DNA from: Linyphia triangularis | Taxonomy: Eukaryota; Arthropoda; Arachnida; Araneae; Linyphiidae | Length of the DNA: 64,000 nt | Direction of reading: 5' to 3' | Assembly: GCA_963978545.1 (NCBI GenBank) | Contig: OZ021727.1 | Coordinates: 94,616,762 to 94,680,761 of the forward strand | Shown: piece by piece, positions 44,571 to 56,080 of the stretch | How the letters are laid out: every line of letters starts with the position of its first letter | Numbering within the stretch: position 1 is the first letter of the stretch | Notes under the pieces: generated by a model | What the model was told of the DNA's origin: nothing | What the model saw: only the letters and a program-made list of their open reading frames with translations | Database searches by the model: none | Made by a program: the position numbers and the translations under genes

Positions 44571-45599
44571 TTTTGTTTATTGCCAAATATTGTGCGAGTC
44601 ATCCAGTGAGTTAGATAACAAAATGAATCAAAACTTTTGCCCACATATTGTTAATTTATAAACACATTTATTAATTTTGAGCAAATATAATTATATATTC
44701 AATACTTACACACATCATAACATGGGGATTTTTTTTTTTTACAAAGATCACTCTAAAAAGGGTTGTTAGAATAATTTTTGCGCTGATTTTATGAGAAGAA
44801 ATACTTATGCGAATAGAGATAAACACTAAAAAAATACTAATTGAACATTCATAGAATATAAAATGATTAAATAACTTTAATTTCTTTTATCATTTAAAAG
44901 TTTTTAATTAAAAAAAAATATATCATTATAACCTTAAGAAAGCAGTGTTTTAGAGTAACGTGGATGAATGTGTTATGTGGTCACCTACGTTTGCCATTTC
45001 TTTTTAATTTTGCATTGTAATTAAATCTTCAATTTTTTACTTTAAAGTTTCAAAATGTGGGTAATAGATACCATCGAACCAAGTAAATTAATTGAAAATT
45101 TTATTTAAATTTACGAGGTTTTCATTTGTAAATAACACCAAAAGTTCCGACAGAAAGCAAAGTGTGTGCAGAAGTGAGCAGTTAGTAAATGTAACGGTTA
45201 CATTCGAATCTGTTATCATAAGAGTTGGATCATCAAAAAGTTTAGAACATTTTTAGTATTTATTATCTCTAATAACTTGGTGGTCCTTCTATTAAGGTCA
45301 TATTTATCTATCATCAGCCTTAACTAAGAGTAAATGTAACTTAGTTAATGTAACTTATTCAAATAATTTGAGTTAATTTACTTTTACATCCTTTTTTTTT
45401 CTAAAACATCTTAGTTACATACATTCAACTGTTGTTTTACATCCCTAACGTCATAAAATAACTTAATCATTTGAAGCTTTTCCTTTTCTAAATGAATTAC
45501 AAGAAACAACATTACAACATGTTAGTAGCGGCTAAAATTACATTCCCATGATCCCAGTTACAGCTCATTACGACTTCCCCATTTCCTTAACTCGCTAAT
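44571..45599. other. AT-rich noncoding sequence
   Basis: No feature is seen. Confidence 0.5.
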
Positions 45600-46130
45600 A
45601 CAGATATTTGGAAAACTTATTAGATATTCCTCGCGTATTCAAGCGTGAAACGTTATAAATCGGTCGAAATTCCGTTTCTAAGTCAAGGAAACGTTATAAA
45701 TCCGTCGAAATTCCGTAGTGGAAACGTTTTAGATGCGTCCGAATTCCTTTTCGTGTGTGATCGGATATGCTGGCGAGTCGAAAATTTCCTCCCTTTCCCC
45801 TTAAGACTCCTTCCAGTAGTCCGAATTCATTTAAAGACCCCTTCGCTAATTACCCTCATTTAAAGTGAAGCAAATTTCGAAGTTTTCGACCAGCTTGGCA
45901 TTTCAAACTTCTGGACTCAGCGCTTTTTAATGCACCTCTGGGCCTTTTCCTATTATTAATCAGCCAACTTTCCTCGTCTAATTTGTGATCTGTGACATCT
46001 GTTGACCATTAGAGAAAGAGAGGAGGGATTTAATGAATGGCCCAGCGATATTGAAATTTTCCCTGTTTACCCCCACACTCTTGTAATCAAGTTTTAATCA
46101 TTTTTGTGATGAATTGGAGTGATTTGCTCT
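45600..46130. promoter_or_regulatory. GC-elevated island with internal tandem motif
   Basis: It has complex sequence with TATTATTAATCAGCC (45951-45965) and TTTAATGAATGGCCC (46029-46043) homeodomain-type sites, and starts with the tandem motif at 45647-45755. The 72-codon frame at 45645-45863 follows the tandem and matches nothing. Strong composition contrast with both flanks. Confidence 0.35.
45647..45755. repeat. Three tandem motif units, 41 and 33 bp apart
   Basis: Units begin at 45647, 45688 and 45721 with GAAACGTTATAAATC (GAAACGTTTTAGATG in unit 3), followed by GTCGAAATTCCG or GTCCGAATTCC. The spacing varies while the motif is kept. Confidence 0.85.
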
Positions 46131-47219
46131 AGTGGTGGATAATTATTTTCCCAAATTTAATTGGAAAGAAGATTTTTTTTTTTTAAAGTTACTGATGGAT
46201 TTTAGATCGTTTTTTTTTTTTTTTTTTTTTTTCGTTCATTCAAGTATTTGGAAATAATTAATTATGAAATGGAATCAAGTCATAAATGTTATTGGTGATA
46301 TTGTAAATGATTTAATGTTTATTTTTTATGTTTCATTTATAATTAGTCATGTAGAGACTTAAATTTTAATTATTGTATTAATTAAAAAGTAATTAGACAA
46401 ATTTGGTCATTAAGTTAATTGATATATTTCAAGGCTTAGGTGTCTTTAAAATGAAATAATTGAACGAAGAGCTGTTGGACAAAACAAGCGGGGGAAGATT
46501 TTTTTCGTTACTACTATAATTACTTTTACTTTTATATTACAATGAACATTTTAAGGCAAAAGAGTCCAACCAACAAAAACCAGCTGAAAAAAAAAAGAGT
46601 CCAGAATAGGGATTCAAACTTTTATGGAAGCATTTTAACAAATATAATACCTTTTAGTATTTGAAGATACTGACCTTACCATTCAAGCTTGCAACTAACC
46701 CTATATAAATTTTTCTGGAGCCGTGCAACTTTTGTCAAATATATTTCACAGATGTAAGCTGACAGCTCCAGAGTTTTTGCGTCAAGCGACAAATTTTCAT
46801 TAGAGTTGTCTAGTGTTCCTGTATCCACAGCTCTAATGAAAATTTCATATAACTAACTTCCTTTCCATGTAACTTTTATTTAAATTACTTGTAAAATTTT
46901 AACATTTGTTTCTAACATTATACAGTAGTATGCATTCATCACTTTTTCACTTTGCCATGTCAATATATTTATCTGCTGTAACTCAAATGAAATATAAGTT
47001 TTTATGCTAGCATTGAGCGAAGTCATACAAATCCATCCAATATTGGTTTTTAGATCGAAAAATTTTTGAAGTTAAAATAATTTTCCAATTCTCTTTAGAA
47101 CTCTTCATAGTTATAGAGAGAAAATAAGCGATCTAGTTTTGTTTGACACCCACTGCGAGAACGAGTTAAAAATAAAACATTAAAAAATTGCAACTAAAGG
47201 CACGTACTTGTGCATTTTC
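46131..47219. other. AT-rich noncoding sequence with short hairpin
   Basis: A 23-base or longer T run lies near 46210-46232. A 19-bp hairpin, AAATTTTCATTAGAGTTGT and ACAGCTCTAATGAAAATTT (46791-46809 and 46827-46845, loop 17), has a single G-T mismatch. Nothing else is seen. Confidence 0.45.
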
Positions 47220-48120
47220 CCCTTTTCAGATTTTAATCAATAGTTTTCGATAGTTTGGACTAAAAAAAAAACATTTTTTTTTTGCAACTGTTTTTATCTA
47301 CATCGCGTTATTTATGTTGCTTTCGATTTATCAGAAGAGAAAGTCGAAAATCCAATACACAACCTTTTTTTTCCCACTGTGCTTTTCTCCATATATATAC
47401 TCTCCGTCCATACATTCAATTTTTTTTTCCTCTTTTCATTTCCAATCCATCTGAAACTGTAAAAATAAGAGAGCGTTCGATTAGAAACGGAACAGAGGAA
47501 TGTGTGGGGATAGGAATGGAAAAAGAGAAAAAAAAAGAGAGAACTTTCAGCTCTGATCTGTATTGAAGAGAAATCGCGAAAAATAAAGTAAACGAACGAG
47601 AAAAAAGTGGAAAAATGAAGAGTGGTGAGAGAGAGAGAGGAGAAAAAAGAAGAAAAAAAAAATTCCCCTGAAAGCGATTTCTGTCGTCGTTGCTTCTATC
47701 AACAAAGAAAAAGCAATTTCGTTCAGCAAGTCGTGCTCACTTCCTTAATTACCTGAATATTACAGAAAAATCGCGCTGCCTACAAAACTTCACTTTTTTC
47801 CTCTTTGATGGTGTATCCATCGCTGGCTAAAAATCGAATCGATGCTTGGAGCGAGTGGCTATTATAGCCAATATAAGAGCGGAACGGGGATTGCTTTTCG
47901 ATTATAGGGCTTTGCCGGCCATTGGTCACTTCTGGTCCGGCTTGAGAAAGGAGATTGTCTCGGATAGAGAAACATTCGAAGAGACGTGTTTAAGGAACCA
48001 TACCTTCAGTAATTTTTTTTATCAAGGTACGAATACGGTGTCAAACATGAATGCACTGTTTTTGATTCTACGTTTAAAAATAGAAATAAAAACGCAACCA
48101 ATAGACACTCGTTGATAACT
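47220..48120. promoter_or_regulatory. Island with purine-pyrimidine tracts and palindrome
   Basis: The left half is pyrimidine-rich then purine-rich on plus (47280-47660). TGGCTAT and ATAGCCA form a 7-bp palindrome around one base at 47856-47870, directly followed by TATAAG (47872-47877). The right half (47810-48000) is GC-elevated. Frames at 47282-47566 and 47846-48115 match no family. Candidate regulatory DNA. Confidence 0.3.
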
Positions 48121-49090
48121 GCAGTTTTTTTTTAATAAATTCATATGAAGTGTTAATGCAAGTCGAAGATTAAACCCTTGCTTAATGTAACAGAATATTT
48201 TCTTGACTATGAAAGTCTACTGCCGTCAATGTAATGAAAGTTTAAAAGTATATGTAATATGGGTACAAAATGGTAAGATAATACCTAAAAGTCTGCTATT
48301 TATCTTTACAATATAAAAGTCGACTATATAAAATACTACCTTATATCGATCAATAAATAAAAAATACGAATGTATTAATTATTTAACGACATTGAGAAAT
48401 TTTATTTAGTAGAGTTAGAACAAGTTTTGTCCAAAATTGATCATTACCAACCCTCTTTTAGATAACATTCATAAATAATTTTTCATTGTACATTTTTATC
48501 GCTAAAACCGTATAGTATTCTGCAGAGTTCCTAAATTATTCAATATCTTGTAGTTCCCAATTACTTGTAAGGCACAAAGAAAAGCAAAAAAATTGAAAAA
48601 TAAGTAACTAGCTTTAATTAGAGAACCTATTCCTAATAAGAGATTCTCTTTTTACGCCTGTCTCAAAAATTATGTTGAAATCCGTTCTAATTATCTGTTC
48701 GAAACCGCCCTTTAAATATTTTCTCGAATGTATAGATATAACAATAATTCAGATAATGTAAGTTTCCCTGAAGGAATTAGCACGCATAGGTTGTCCTCAA
48801 TATTTTGCAAAGAAATCCAAATGCATTTTTATCTTGTAAATGCCAACTTCATCTGAAAAAATGGATGCAGTTTTGTGTTAGAAATTTAAATTTGTCGTAA
48901 ATAAATGTTGCAGTACTTTGTGGCTACAAAAAACGCTATTATTATTTAAAACAATCGGTAAATATTAAGTTTCAGAAACAGATAAAAATAAAAAATAAAT
49001 ATTAAAATTTATTAAATAAATGAAATTATTTTAGATGATACATAGAGACTAAAAATATAATGCAAAAATAATTGTTGAAGTATAGAAATT
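48121..49090. other. AT-rich noncoding sequence
   Basis: No feature is seen. Confidence 0.5.
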
Positions 49091-49303
<213 letters not shown>

Positions 49304-49777
49304 TTGCCTGTTTCTATATGCTTTGCTTTCAAGGGAAAAAAATGACTCTATATATAAACACCACATATGTCTAAAACCAATAAAATAATGTCGATCAAAA
49401 TTGCTTTTCGAAATGACAATAGCAATAACATTTCATGAAATCCGCAATAAATAATCTATTCGATGTTGTTTTTATTGAGAAAACACGTGAATTATACGTA
49501 TGTGTGAATTAGTGATCCTTCTGTCTTTCCACATTATGGCAGAAGTGATTCGTGATATGGGTGGAAATGGAACTTGATCGATCCTATTCTTTCTATTTCC
49601 ACAACTCGCATTTAAAAAATGGCCTCTTTTAATCGCGTAAGCTTCTTTTTATTGCTTTTTTAAAACGAGATATTCTTATGAATCATCTATTTGAAACAGC
49701 GCTGAAAGTCAATGAAAGTAGGACACTCCATCACTTCCATTTCTTTGGATTTCTTGTGACAGAGTAATTTGGTATTA
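49304..49777. other. Noncoding sequence
   Basis: No feature is seen. Confidence 0.4.
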
Positions 49778-49781
49778 TTAA

Positions 49782-49995
49782 GGGGGGTACAGATCTCAAA
49801 ATTTTAAAATCTTTATTTTTAGATTTATTTTTCTGAAAATTTTTATGCGAAATAGTATTATGCTTTGAAACTAAAAAAACTATTTTAAACTTTCAAATTT
49901 AAAATATATATATATTTTTTTTAAATTAAAAAAACTTCAAAATTTTGACGTTGCTTAAATTTGAATTATATCAAAAATTTTCTTCACGATTTTTC

Positions 49996-50088
<93 letters not shown>

Positions 50089-50502
50089 TAAATATTTTGT
50101 GCAAAAACTGTATAAAACCTATAGTATGCTAAGCTCCAAAAACTTTTTAAATAAAGTTAAGTCAAAGTACACAATTCCTGAAGAAAAATTAAAGAAATAT
50201 ATATGAAAAATAATTGTGAAATGTTTCAAATATTTATAACAAGTAGTTTTTAAGTTTTATCTCTTTAAACTAAGAAAAGGACAATAAGCCATCACCGAGG
50301 AAATCTGTTTCAAGTTTTCAAGATAGCATGTCCGAGATACTATTGTCATGTAACAAAAACTTAAAAATTTCAAGTTCTATTAATGATAAAAACAAAATTT
50401 TTTTGTCATTTTATTCAGAAATATTCGTTTTTTTTTTTTTTTTTTTTTTTTTTCAATAATAAAAAAATTGAGAATTTTTTAAATTTTGAGTCCTATACCT
50501 CC
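49782..50502. mobile_element. TTAA-flanked MITE, 721 bp
   Basis: The left end GGGGGGTACAGATCTCAAAA and the right end on minus, GGAGGTATAGGACTCAAAA, form imperfect TIRs of about 30 bp continuing into TTTTAAAA. TTAA flanks both ends (49778-49781 and 50503-50506). Inside lie a (TA)n tract (50003-50085) and a T run (about 50429-50452). TTAA targets with G-rich ends fit Kolobok- or piggyBac-type nonautonomous elements. There is no transposase; the 81-codon frame at 49961-50206 crosses the TA tract and is an artefact. Confidence 0.75.
50003..50085. repeat. (TA)n microsatellite within the MITE
   Basis: An uninterrupted TA tract of 83 bases. Confidence 0.98.
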
Positions 50503-50506
50503 TTAA

Positions 50507-50834
50507 TGTTGAGTTATAGCTCTTCCAGAATTTTTATTCAACAACAAATCAAAGTTTTAATATGTAGGTAACTTTCATGATAAAACATATTTTTTGAAAT
50601 AGAGTTTGTTTATGTTTGAAAAGCAATATTGCTATCTCAAGTTGGCTCAGAAAAAAAACCAGATTTATCTTCGAATTCGTATTTATTTCAAGTATGCAAT
50701 AATATTTGTAGTTTAAGTGACCTAGTAGTGGAGAATACTTGTTACAATCGAGAATTTGTAAAAAAATATACGTAATGTAATTTTTGTCAAATTCCAATTC
50801 TATTTTGTTCGGTAATCACTTTTAATTCTAGCTT
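50507..50834. other. AT-rich noncoding sequence
   Basis: The 82-codon minus frame at 50549-50797 has no recognisable domain. Confidence 0.4.
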
Positions 50835-51140
50835 TTTATAAATAAAAATTTTTAAATATCCAGGTCGCACAACAGTATTGGCCGATGTCGGAAACAGGGG
50901 TTCTGGAAGATTGTACAATTCTGGCCAAAACTCGAGCATCGTTTCCAATACACGATTTTTTATTAATAATAAACATGTCAGGAAGTTCGCATAACATATT
51001 TTCTTCCTCCTTCCTTTCTTCTAAGTAAAATATTTAAATTTTCAAACTGAGCAAAACTGAAAATTTTGAACTGAGAATTTCAAAATTTCCAGTATATTTT
51101 TTTCGGCACCGGGAGAGATTGGCCAATATCATAAGCAACG
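50835..51140 (+). repeat. Dispersed repeat pair, plus copy
   Basis: Partner of 44255-44570 in opposite orientation. Shared blocks are GCACAACAGTATTGGCC, AAAACTCGAGC, ATACACGATTTTTTA, AACATATTTTCTTCCTCCTT and AAAATATTTAAATTTTC, then GCACCGGGAGAGATTGGCC. The family is not identified. Confidence 0.7.
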
Positions 51141-52059
51141 CCAGCTTAAAAGGATATTTCAAAATTTTGAAGAATGTCACCAATTTATAAAAAGCTTGTG
51201 AGAAAATTAATTAGTGTCCATTCTAGTTCAGTTTTGTCTGTTGATGCATGGGGATTCAATTGTTGTGAATGCAGCTAAGCAATAAGCACAATTCTCGCTG
51301 TTGAGTCCAGACAAATCAAAGTTCTGGTTTGAGTTTAAATGCGTTTTGCTGCTTCCACAATTCTTTGTAAAGAATAAAAGGATTTATTTTTGTAATCTAT
51401 TCTGATCGTTCCTCCCAGAAGAAAACTCGTAACACACTTTTACAAATTTCGACTTCAACATTTCTCGAGAAGTGGTTTTATTTTTAAAAGAAAGCTATTT
51501 ATGTCATAGTGATTATCAAAACATTGGCTTTCGGTTTTCACATGCCATAAAAATCGTCTGATTATAGTTTAAAGAATAAGAAATTATTAAACATAATGAT
51601 AAACTTCAAATACCAAAGCGTAAATTCAATTTCGAATATGCATTTATCTGTAATTGAGAACAAGGACAACTCCAATGTCGATATATTATTCTGATATTAG
51701 AAACAAACCAAAGAAAAATATCATCGATTTTAATAAGAAAAGTTATCAATAACAATATTCTGTGCGATTCATAAAATAATAAATCAGTAACACGAGATGT
51801 TCTAGTAGTCCAACCATTTACTTAACTAATTAAAAAAAAAGTTTTGTGTTTCATTTTATTCGTTTCAAAGTCGAGACATTATAACCATTACCTTTAAATT
51901 ATTAAGATATTCCACTTTAAACCAAAGCTAATGCATAACTCATTTTAACAATTTTTAGACATTGATTAATTTTCCTTTGAAGTTCAAATATTGTCCACGC
52001 ATATTGCTCTACATCATGGTATTTGAGTAGTTTATAATTCATTTTACATTACTCCTAAA
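51141..52059. other. AT-rich noncoding sequence
   Basis: No feature is seen. Confidence 0.5.
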
Positions 52060-52800
52060 CAACCCTCTGAAAATCAGTATTCCCCCTTGCAAACGTATTT
52101 ATACCCTTTTCCGGGACGAGTCTCCGCTCCTACCCAACACCCCACCTTCGCTCACTAATTAAAGCTCTGGAAATCTAGTTAATTAGTGGAGCAGTAATTA
52201 CTCACACCTTCCCAGCCCTCTCCTTTTAAGCTGCAGAATGTAACTATTATTATAAAGAATGCGATGGAGAGAGAAGTCATTCTGAAATCTGAACCGGGGG
52301 GGGGGGGGGGGGGAAGGGGGTCGAAGAGAAATGTTGCAGTTTTCGCAAACGAAGAAAAGGCTCTCCCCCTCCCTAAATTGCCAGTTTATGGAGATTAGCT
52401 GTAGATTTTGTTCAAGCGGGAAAAAGGGAAAAAATAATTACTTCTTGGAGCCTTTGGCTTATCAGGAGAATACCCCCCCCCCCCCCCCTTCTCCCCCAGT
52501 AGTTGGTAGTTTTGGTAAATTGAGAGAGATCTTAAAAGAGAGGAGTTTTGAAATTTGGAGGAAGATTTTGGTTCTCTGGTATCGTAGTAGATAGGCAAGA
52601 GGGCGACTGTTGTGTTTAGTTTTTTCTTCTTCTTCGGTTGTTGTCCGTTCGTTAATCGAAGAATCAATCCTTCGTTTTGGAGCTAAGACTTGGAATAGGG
52701 AGATAAAAGTGTTTTCGTTGATGTCTTGTAGATTTTCAGATTGTCTCGTCGTGGAATAGATATCCGAAGAGATTAAAGCATCGAAGACGAGCTGCAACTG
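52060..52800. promoter_or_regulatory. GC-elevated island with TAATTA cluster
   Basis: Three TAATTA cores lie at 52156-52161, 52180-52185 and 52195-52200. CACTAATTAA (52153-52162) and TTAATTAGTG (52179-52188) form a perfect 10-bp inverted repeat. A run of about 16 G (52297-52312) and a run of about 17 C (52472-52488) follow. Frames at 52331-52594, 52395-52667 and 52462-52797 overlap on both strands and match nothing. This is one of the best regulatory candidates in the window. Confidence 0.4.
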
Positions 52801-54229
52801 TTCAGTATTGATTTTGAATTAGTGGGTGTATAATAGAGTTTTCTGTGATAAATAATTATTAGTTTTGTGATTTACATATGTTTATTTGTGATTTCTAAAC
52901 GAAATGAACTCGTCATATCGAGTGCAAAAAAAATATTTTATCTTCAAATTTGTTTCATACTTTTGAGATTTTTTCAAAATGTGTTGGATTTATTTGACTA
53001 TTATTTTTAACTTGATGAATTTTTTTAAACCTATTATTAACCAGACATTTAGATTCTAATTTTACTCCTAGAATTGAAGAAACATTGCTGTGCTATACCT
53101 ATAAGCTTACATTTCAAATTATATACTAATCATTATCCATATTTTACTTAGTAATTAATACCTATTAGTTACCAAGTAAAATATTGATAATGTCTTCATT
53201 TCATATTAAGTAAATGAAATGACGTTTTCTCTTATGAGGATAAATATTATCTTTTCCGTTTTTTACTATCTTTTTTGTTAGAATTTTTATTTGTAATTCT
53301 CTGAATTTGTTCAACTGTTGTATTATTTTTATAGACACACTCTGACCATTAAATTAAAAGCAAATGAATAATAACGCAAAAGTTACTAATGGGCGTGGCA
53401 AAACTACTTTCTAGCATGACTTGTTCATTTCCTAAGAAATGAATAATAAGGTAAATGATATACCTTTAATTAAAAAAAAAGACTTTTTACGGAGTTAGCT
53501 GATGTCACGATTTTTAGAATAAAAAATTGTACGAATTCTCGAAAGTTTTAATTTCCTATATGTTTAAAAATTGATTATTAAAATAAAAAGTCCATACCTA
53601 TTAATAATAACTGTTACTCGTGTCATCTCAGGTAGATTTTAGCCTAAGAGCTTCTTTTGCTGTAGAATCCTTGTGATACGTCATGAATAAAAATATTTAA
53701 GGATTTTGACAAAAATATTTTTTTACAAAGATTTTTTGGGTTATGTTTCCAAATTTTAAATATACCGAAAAATCACAAGTTTTGGAAATCCAGTTATTGA
53801 TATTGTCTTAGCGTCCGTGGCTTTGGGTAAATGGGACTCTGTTTCGTTTCTTCTTTAACAAAAAATTCTCTTCATATTAGACAAACATTTTCATTTAGTT
53901 ACTTAAGTCAAACTAGAATTTTGACAAACCGTGTCAATAAACAGCATTTACATAAATATTCATAAGTTGCTAATTCATTGCAATGATAAATTCTATTATT
54001 ACATTAATATATCGTATTTATGTATGCCACTTATATTTTAAATATGTTATATAAAAGTATGTGTTAAATAACGAATATAGTATCATTAAAATATTTAATA
54101 TGGTTCAGATAAATTAAATTTAAACGATAACATTACTGAAAACATGATTTTGAAATACTTATAAATTTTTTTTGTTCATTTAGGCGTCTTTTAATGAAAA
54201 GATATGTATTTGTTATTTTTAAACCCGTG
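52801..54229. other. AT-rich noncoding sequence with a 24-bp hairpin
   Basis: An imperfect hairpin lies at 53131-53154 and 53169-53192 (ATATTTTACTTAGTAA and TTACCAAGTAAAATAT at its core) with two mismatches and a 14-nt loop. Nothing else is seen. Confidence 0.45.
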
Positions 54230-54950
54230 TAATCCTCTTCCCTTTCTACAAAAGTCGCCTCATTTCTTCACTTGGCTGCATCCTACTATATGCTTCACAA
54301 GTGTCTAGAGTCGAATAATTTTTGCGGCGTCCCTTTTAAAATTACAGTTAGCAACTCAGCCGATAAGTGGCACAGCTTAAAATTCCTCCATTTTTAAAAA
54401 GGAGCATTCACCAAGAAAGGCAAAAATCGCTCATCAATTCCAAAAATTTAGTTTATGTCTCCCCCCAGACCTCCTCAACCGCTTTCATCGATCACGCCTA
54501 ATTAAAACTCCATTCGTCAGGCTTCTGCAGGAGGATGCTCTTTGCGTCCGGGATTAAATCCTCATCTTGAGCTTCCTGATGCATCCTGAAGGAATTGGTG
54601 AGATGCCATCCACGTACTGGAAGCAGGTCTCCACGGAGCATATCAGCAGGCGGGAGGAGTTTCCAGTTCTTGTTTTCTGACGTCCTAATTCATTTAATGG
54701 CAAGGGAAAAGCAAGGCCTCTCTGTGGTAATTAGTGGATCTTCTTAATACTTCCCACCACCCCACTGTCCCTGCGGAATACAAGATGCTTGGGTAAGTCC
54801 TCCTAATAGTGTTGCAGACACAAGGCTCGTGATTGCTGTTTAAAGAAGCCCTGCTCATTTTCAAATATTGCAGAAGTACGACTTCACCTAGGACAATTAT
54901 GACGCGTTCGGGGGGAAAAAAACAGCAACGCAATGACCAGCTTATAAGCA
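54230..54950. promoter_or_regulatory. GC-elevated island with homeodomain-type sites
   Basis: TAATTA occurs at 54499-54504 and 54728-54733, with CCTAATTCATTTAATGG near 54684. The sequence between is complex and not repetitive. The 85-codon minus frame at 54694-54951 matches nothing. Candidate conserved noncoding element. Confidence 0.35.
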
Positions 54951-55418
54951 TTATTCAAATACACTGCTATATTGAAAACTTTCAGTTGATTAAGCCTAAT
55001 AGCTGATTACTTTATACTTTTATTTCACATATATTAAAAAAAAAAACTATTTCATTATCAATTTTCTATATTAAAAGGTTTTTTTTTTAATATCTTAACT
55101 AAACCAAAACAATTGGTATCTAGTAACAACAGATTTAGATATAAGAATAAAGGATATTGATAGGGTATAAACAGCGACCAATAGTGTCGAATATTTCGGA
55201 GTATAATTAGCAAGACATTACCGAGATTTTTATAGTTTTGGAACCAGCCTGTGATATTCGCCTTATTTATATAAAAAAAAATGGACGGATGCAATTCTCC
55301 CAACACCTGATTTATTATAAAGTAAAAACGTTAATACAAAATAGAAAGTGTCTGTTTGTTCCAAAGCTCTGTTGGCATTCATCTGCTTTATGTTTCACCT
55401 CAATCTTTTACTATTAAT
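54951..55418. other. AT-rich noncoding sequence
   Basis: No feature is seen. Confidence 0.45.
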
Positions 55419-55611
55419 ATATAATTTGTCTTTGTTTTCCATCATTTCCAATATAATTTGTCTTTGTTTTCCATCATTTCCAATATAATTTGTCTTTGTT
55501 TTCCATCATTTCCAAAATAATTTGTCTTTGTTTTCCCTCATTTCCAATATAATTTGTCTTTGTTTTCCATCATTTCCAATATAATTTGTCTTTGTTTTCC
55601 ATCATTTCTAA
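55419..55611. repeat. Tandem array, six 32-bp units
   Basis: The unit is AATATAATTTGTCTTTG followed by TTTTCCATCATTTCC. Only a few substitutions separate units (for example AAAATAATTT and CCCTCATTT in the middle), so the array is young. Confidence 0.97.
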
Positions 55612-56080
55612 GTTAGCAACCCGCTATCTAAATGCTACTTCGCGCCTTGGTTGAGGCCAACATGGAGATTGCCAGAGAGAGTGGCGTCAACCCACTAATT
55701 AGTTTACTCAGGGCCTGGAGATAAAACAAGAAAATAAAAAAGCGATTCGAAGTAGAAGTGTTTTGGGGGCGAAGAAGAAAAGTCTCAGGTGGGATTTCTA
55801 ATCTCACGCGGATACCCCCTGCAGGAGAAATTCTAAAGTTTGGGTGATTGATGACGTATTCCCATTGCATTTCTCGTAATTTCCTTTTCTTCCGCCTCGG
55901 GGAAACTTGGGGAACTTCACTGATTAGAATAAAGGGGGGGGGGGGAGTAATTTAAAAAGTTTCCAATTAGTAGTTGGATGTGTGATAATCCGATTTAATT
56001 TTTGGATGGGAAGATTTCAACGAAACTGGGGGTAATTTCTAATCGAAGATTGAAGGTTCTTGCTTATATTAGTGCATTAT
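55612..56080. promoter_or_regulatory. GC-elevated island with poly(G)
   Basis: Complex sequence from 55620 to 55920, then a run of about 13 G (55934-55946). The 80-codon minus frame at 55628-55870 has no known domain. Candidate conserved noncoding element. Confidence 0.25.

Noticed and set aside
55419..55611. CRISPR-like regular repeats
   Set aside because: Units abut with no unique spacers and the DNA is eukaryotic; it is a 32-bp tandem array.
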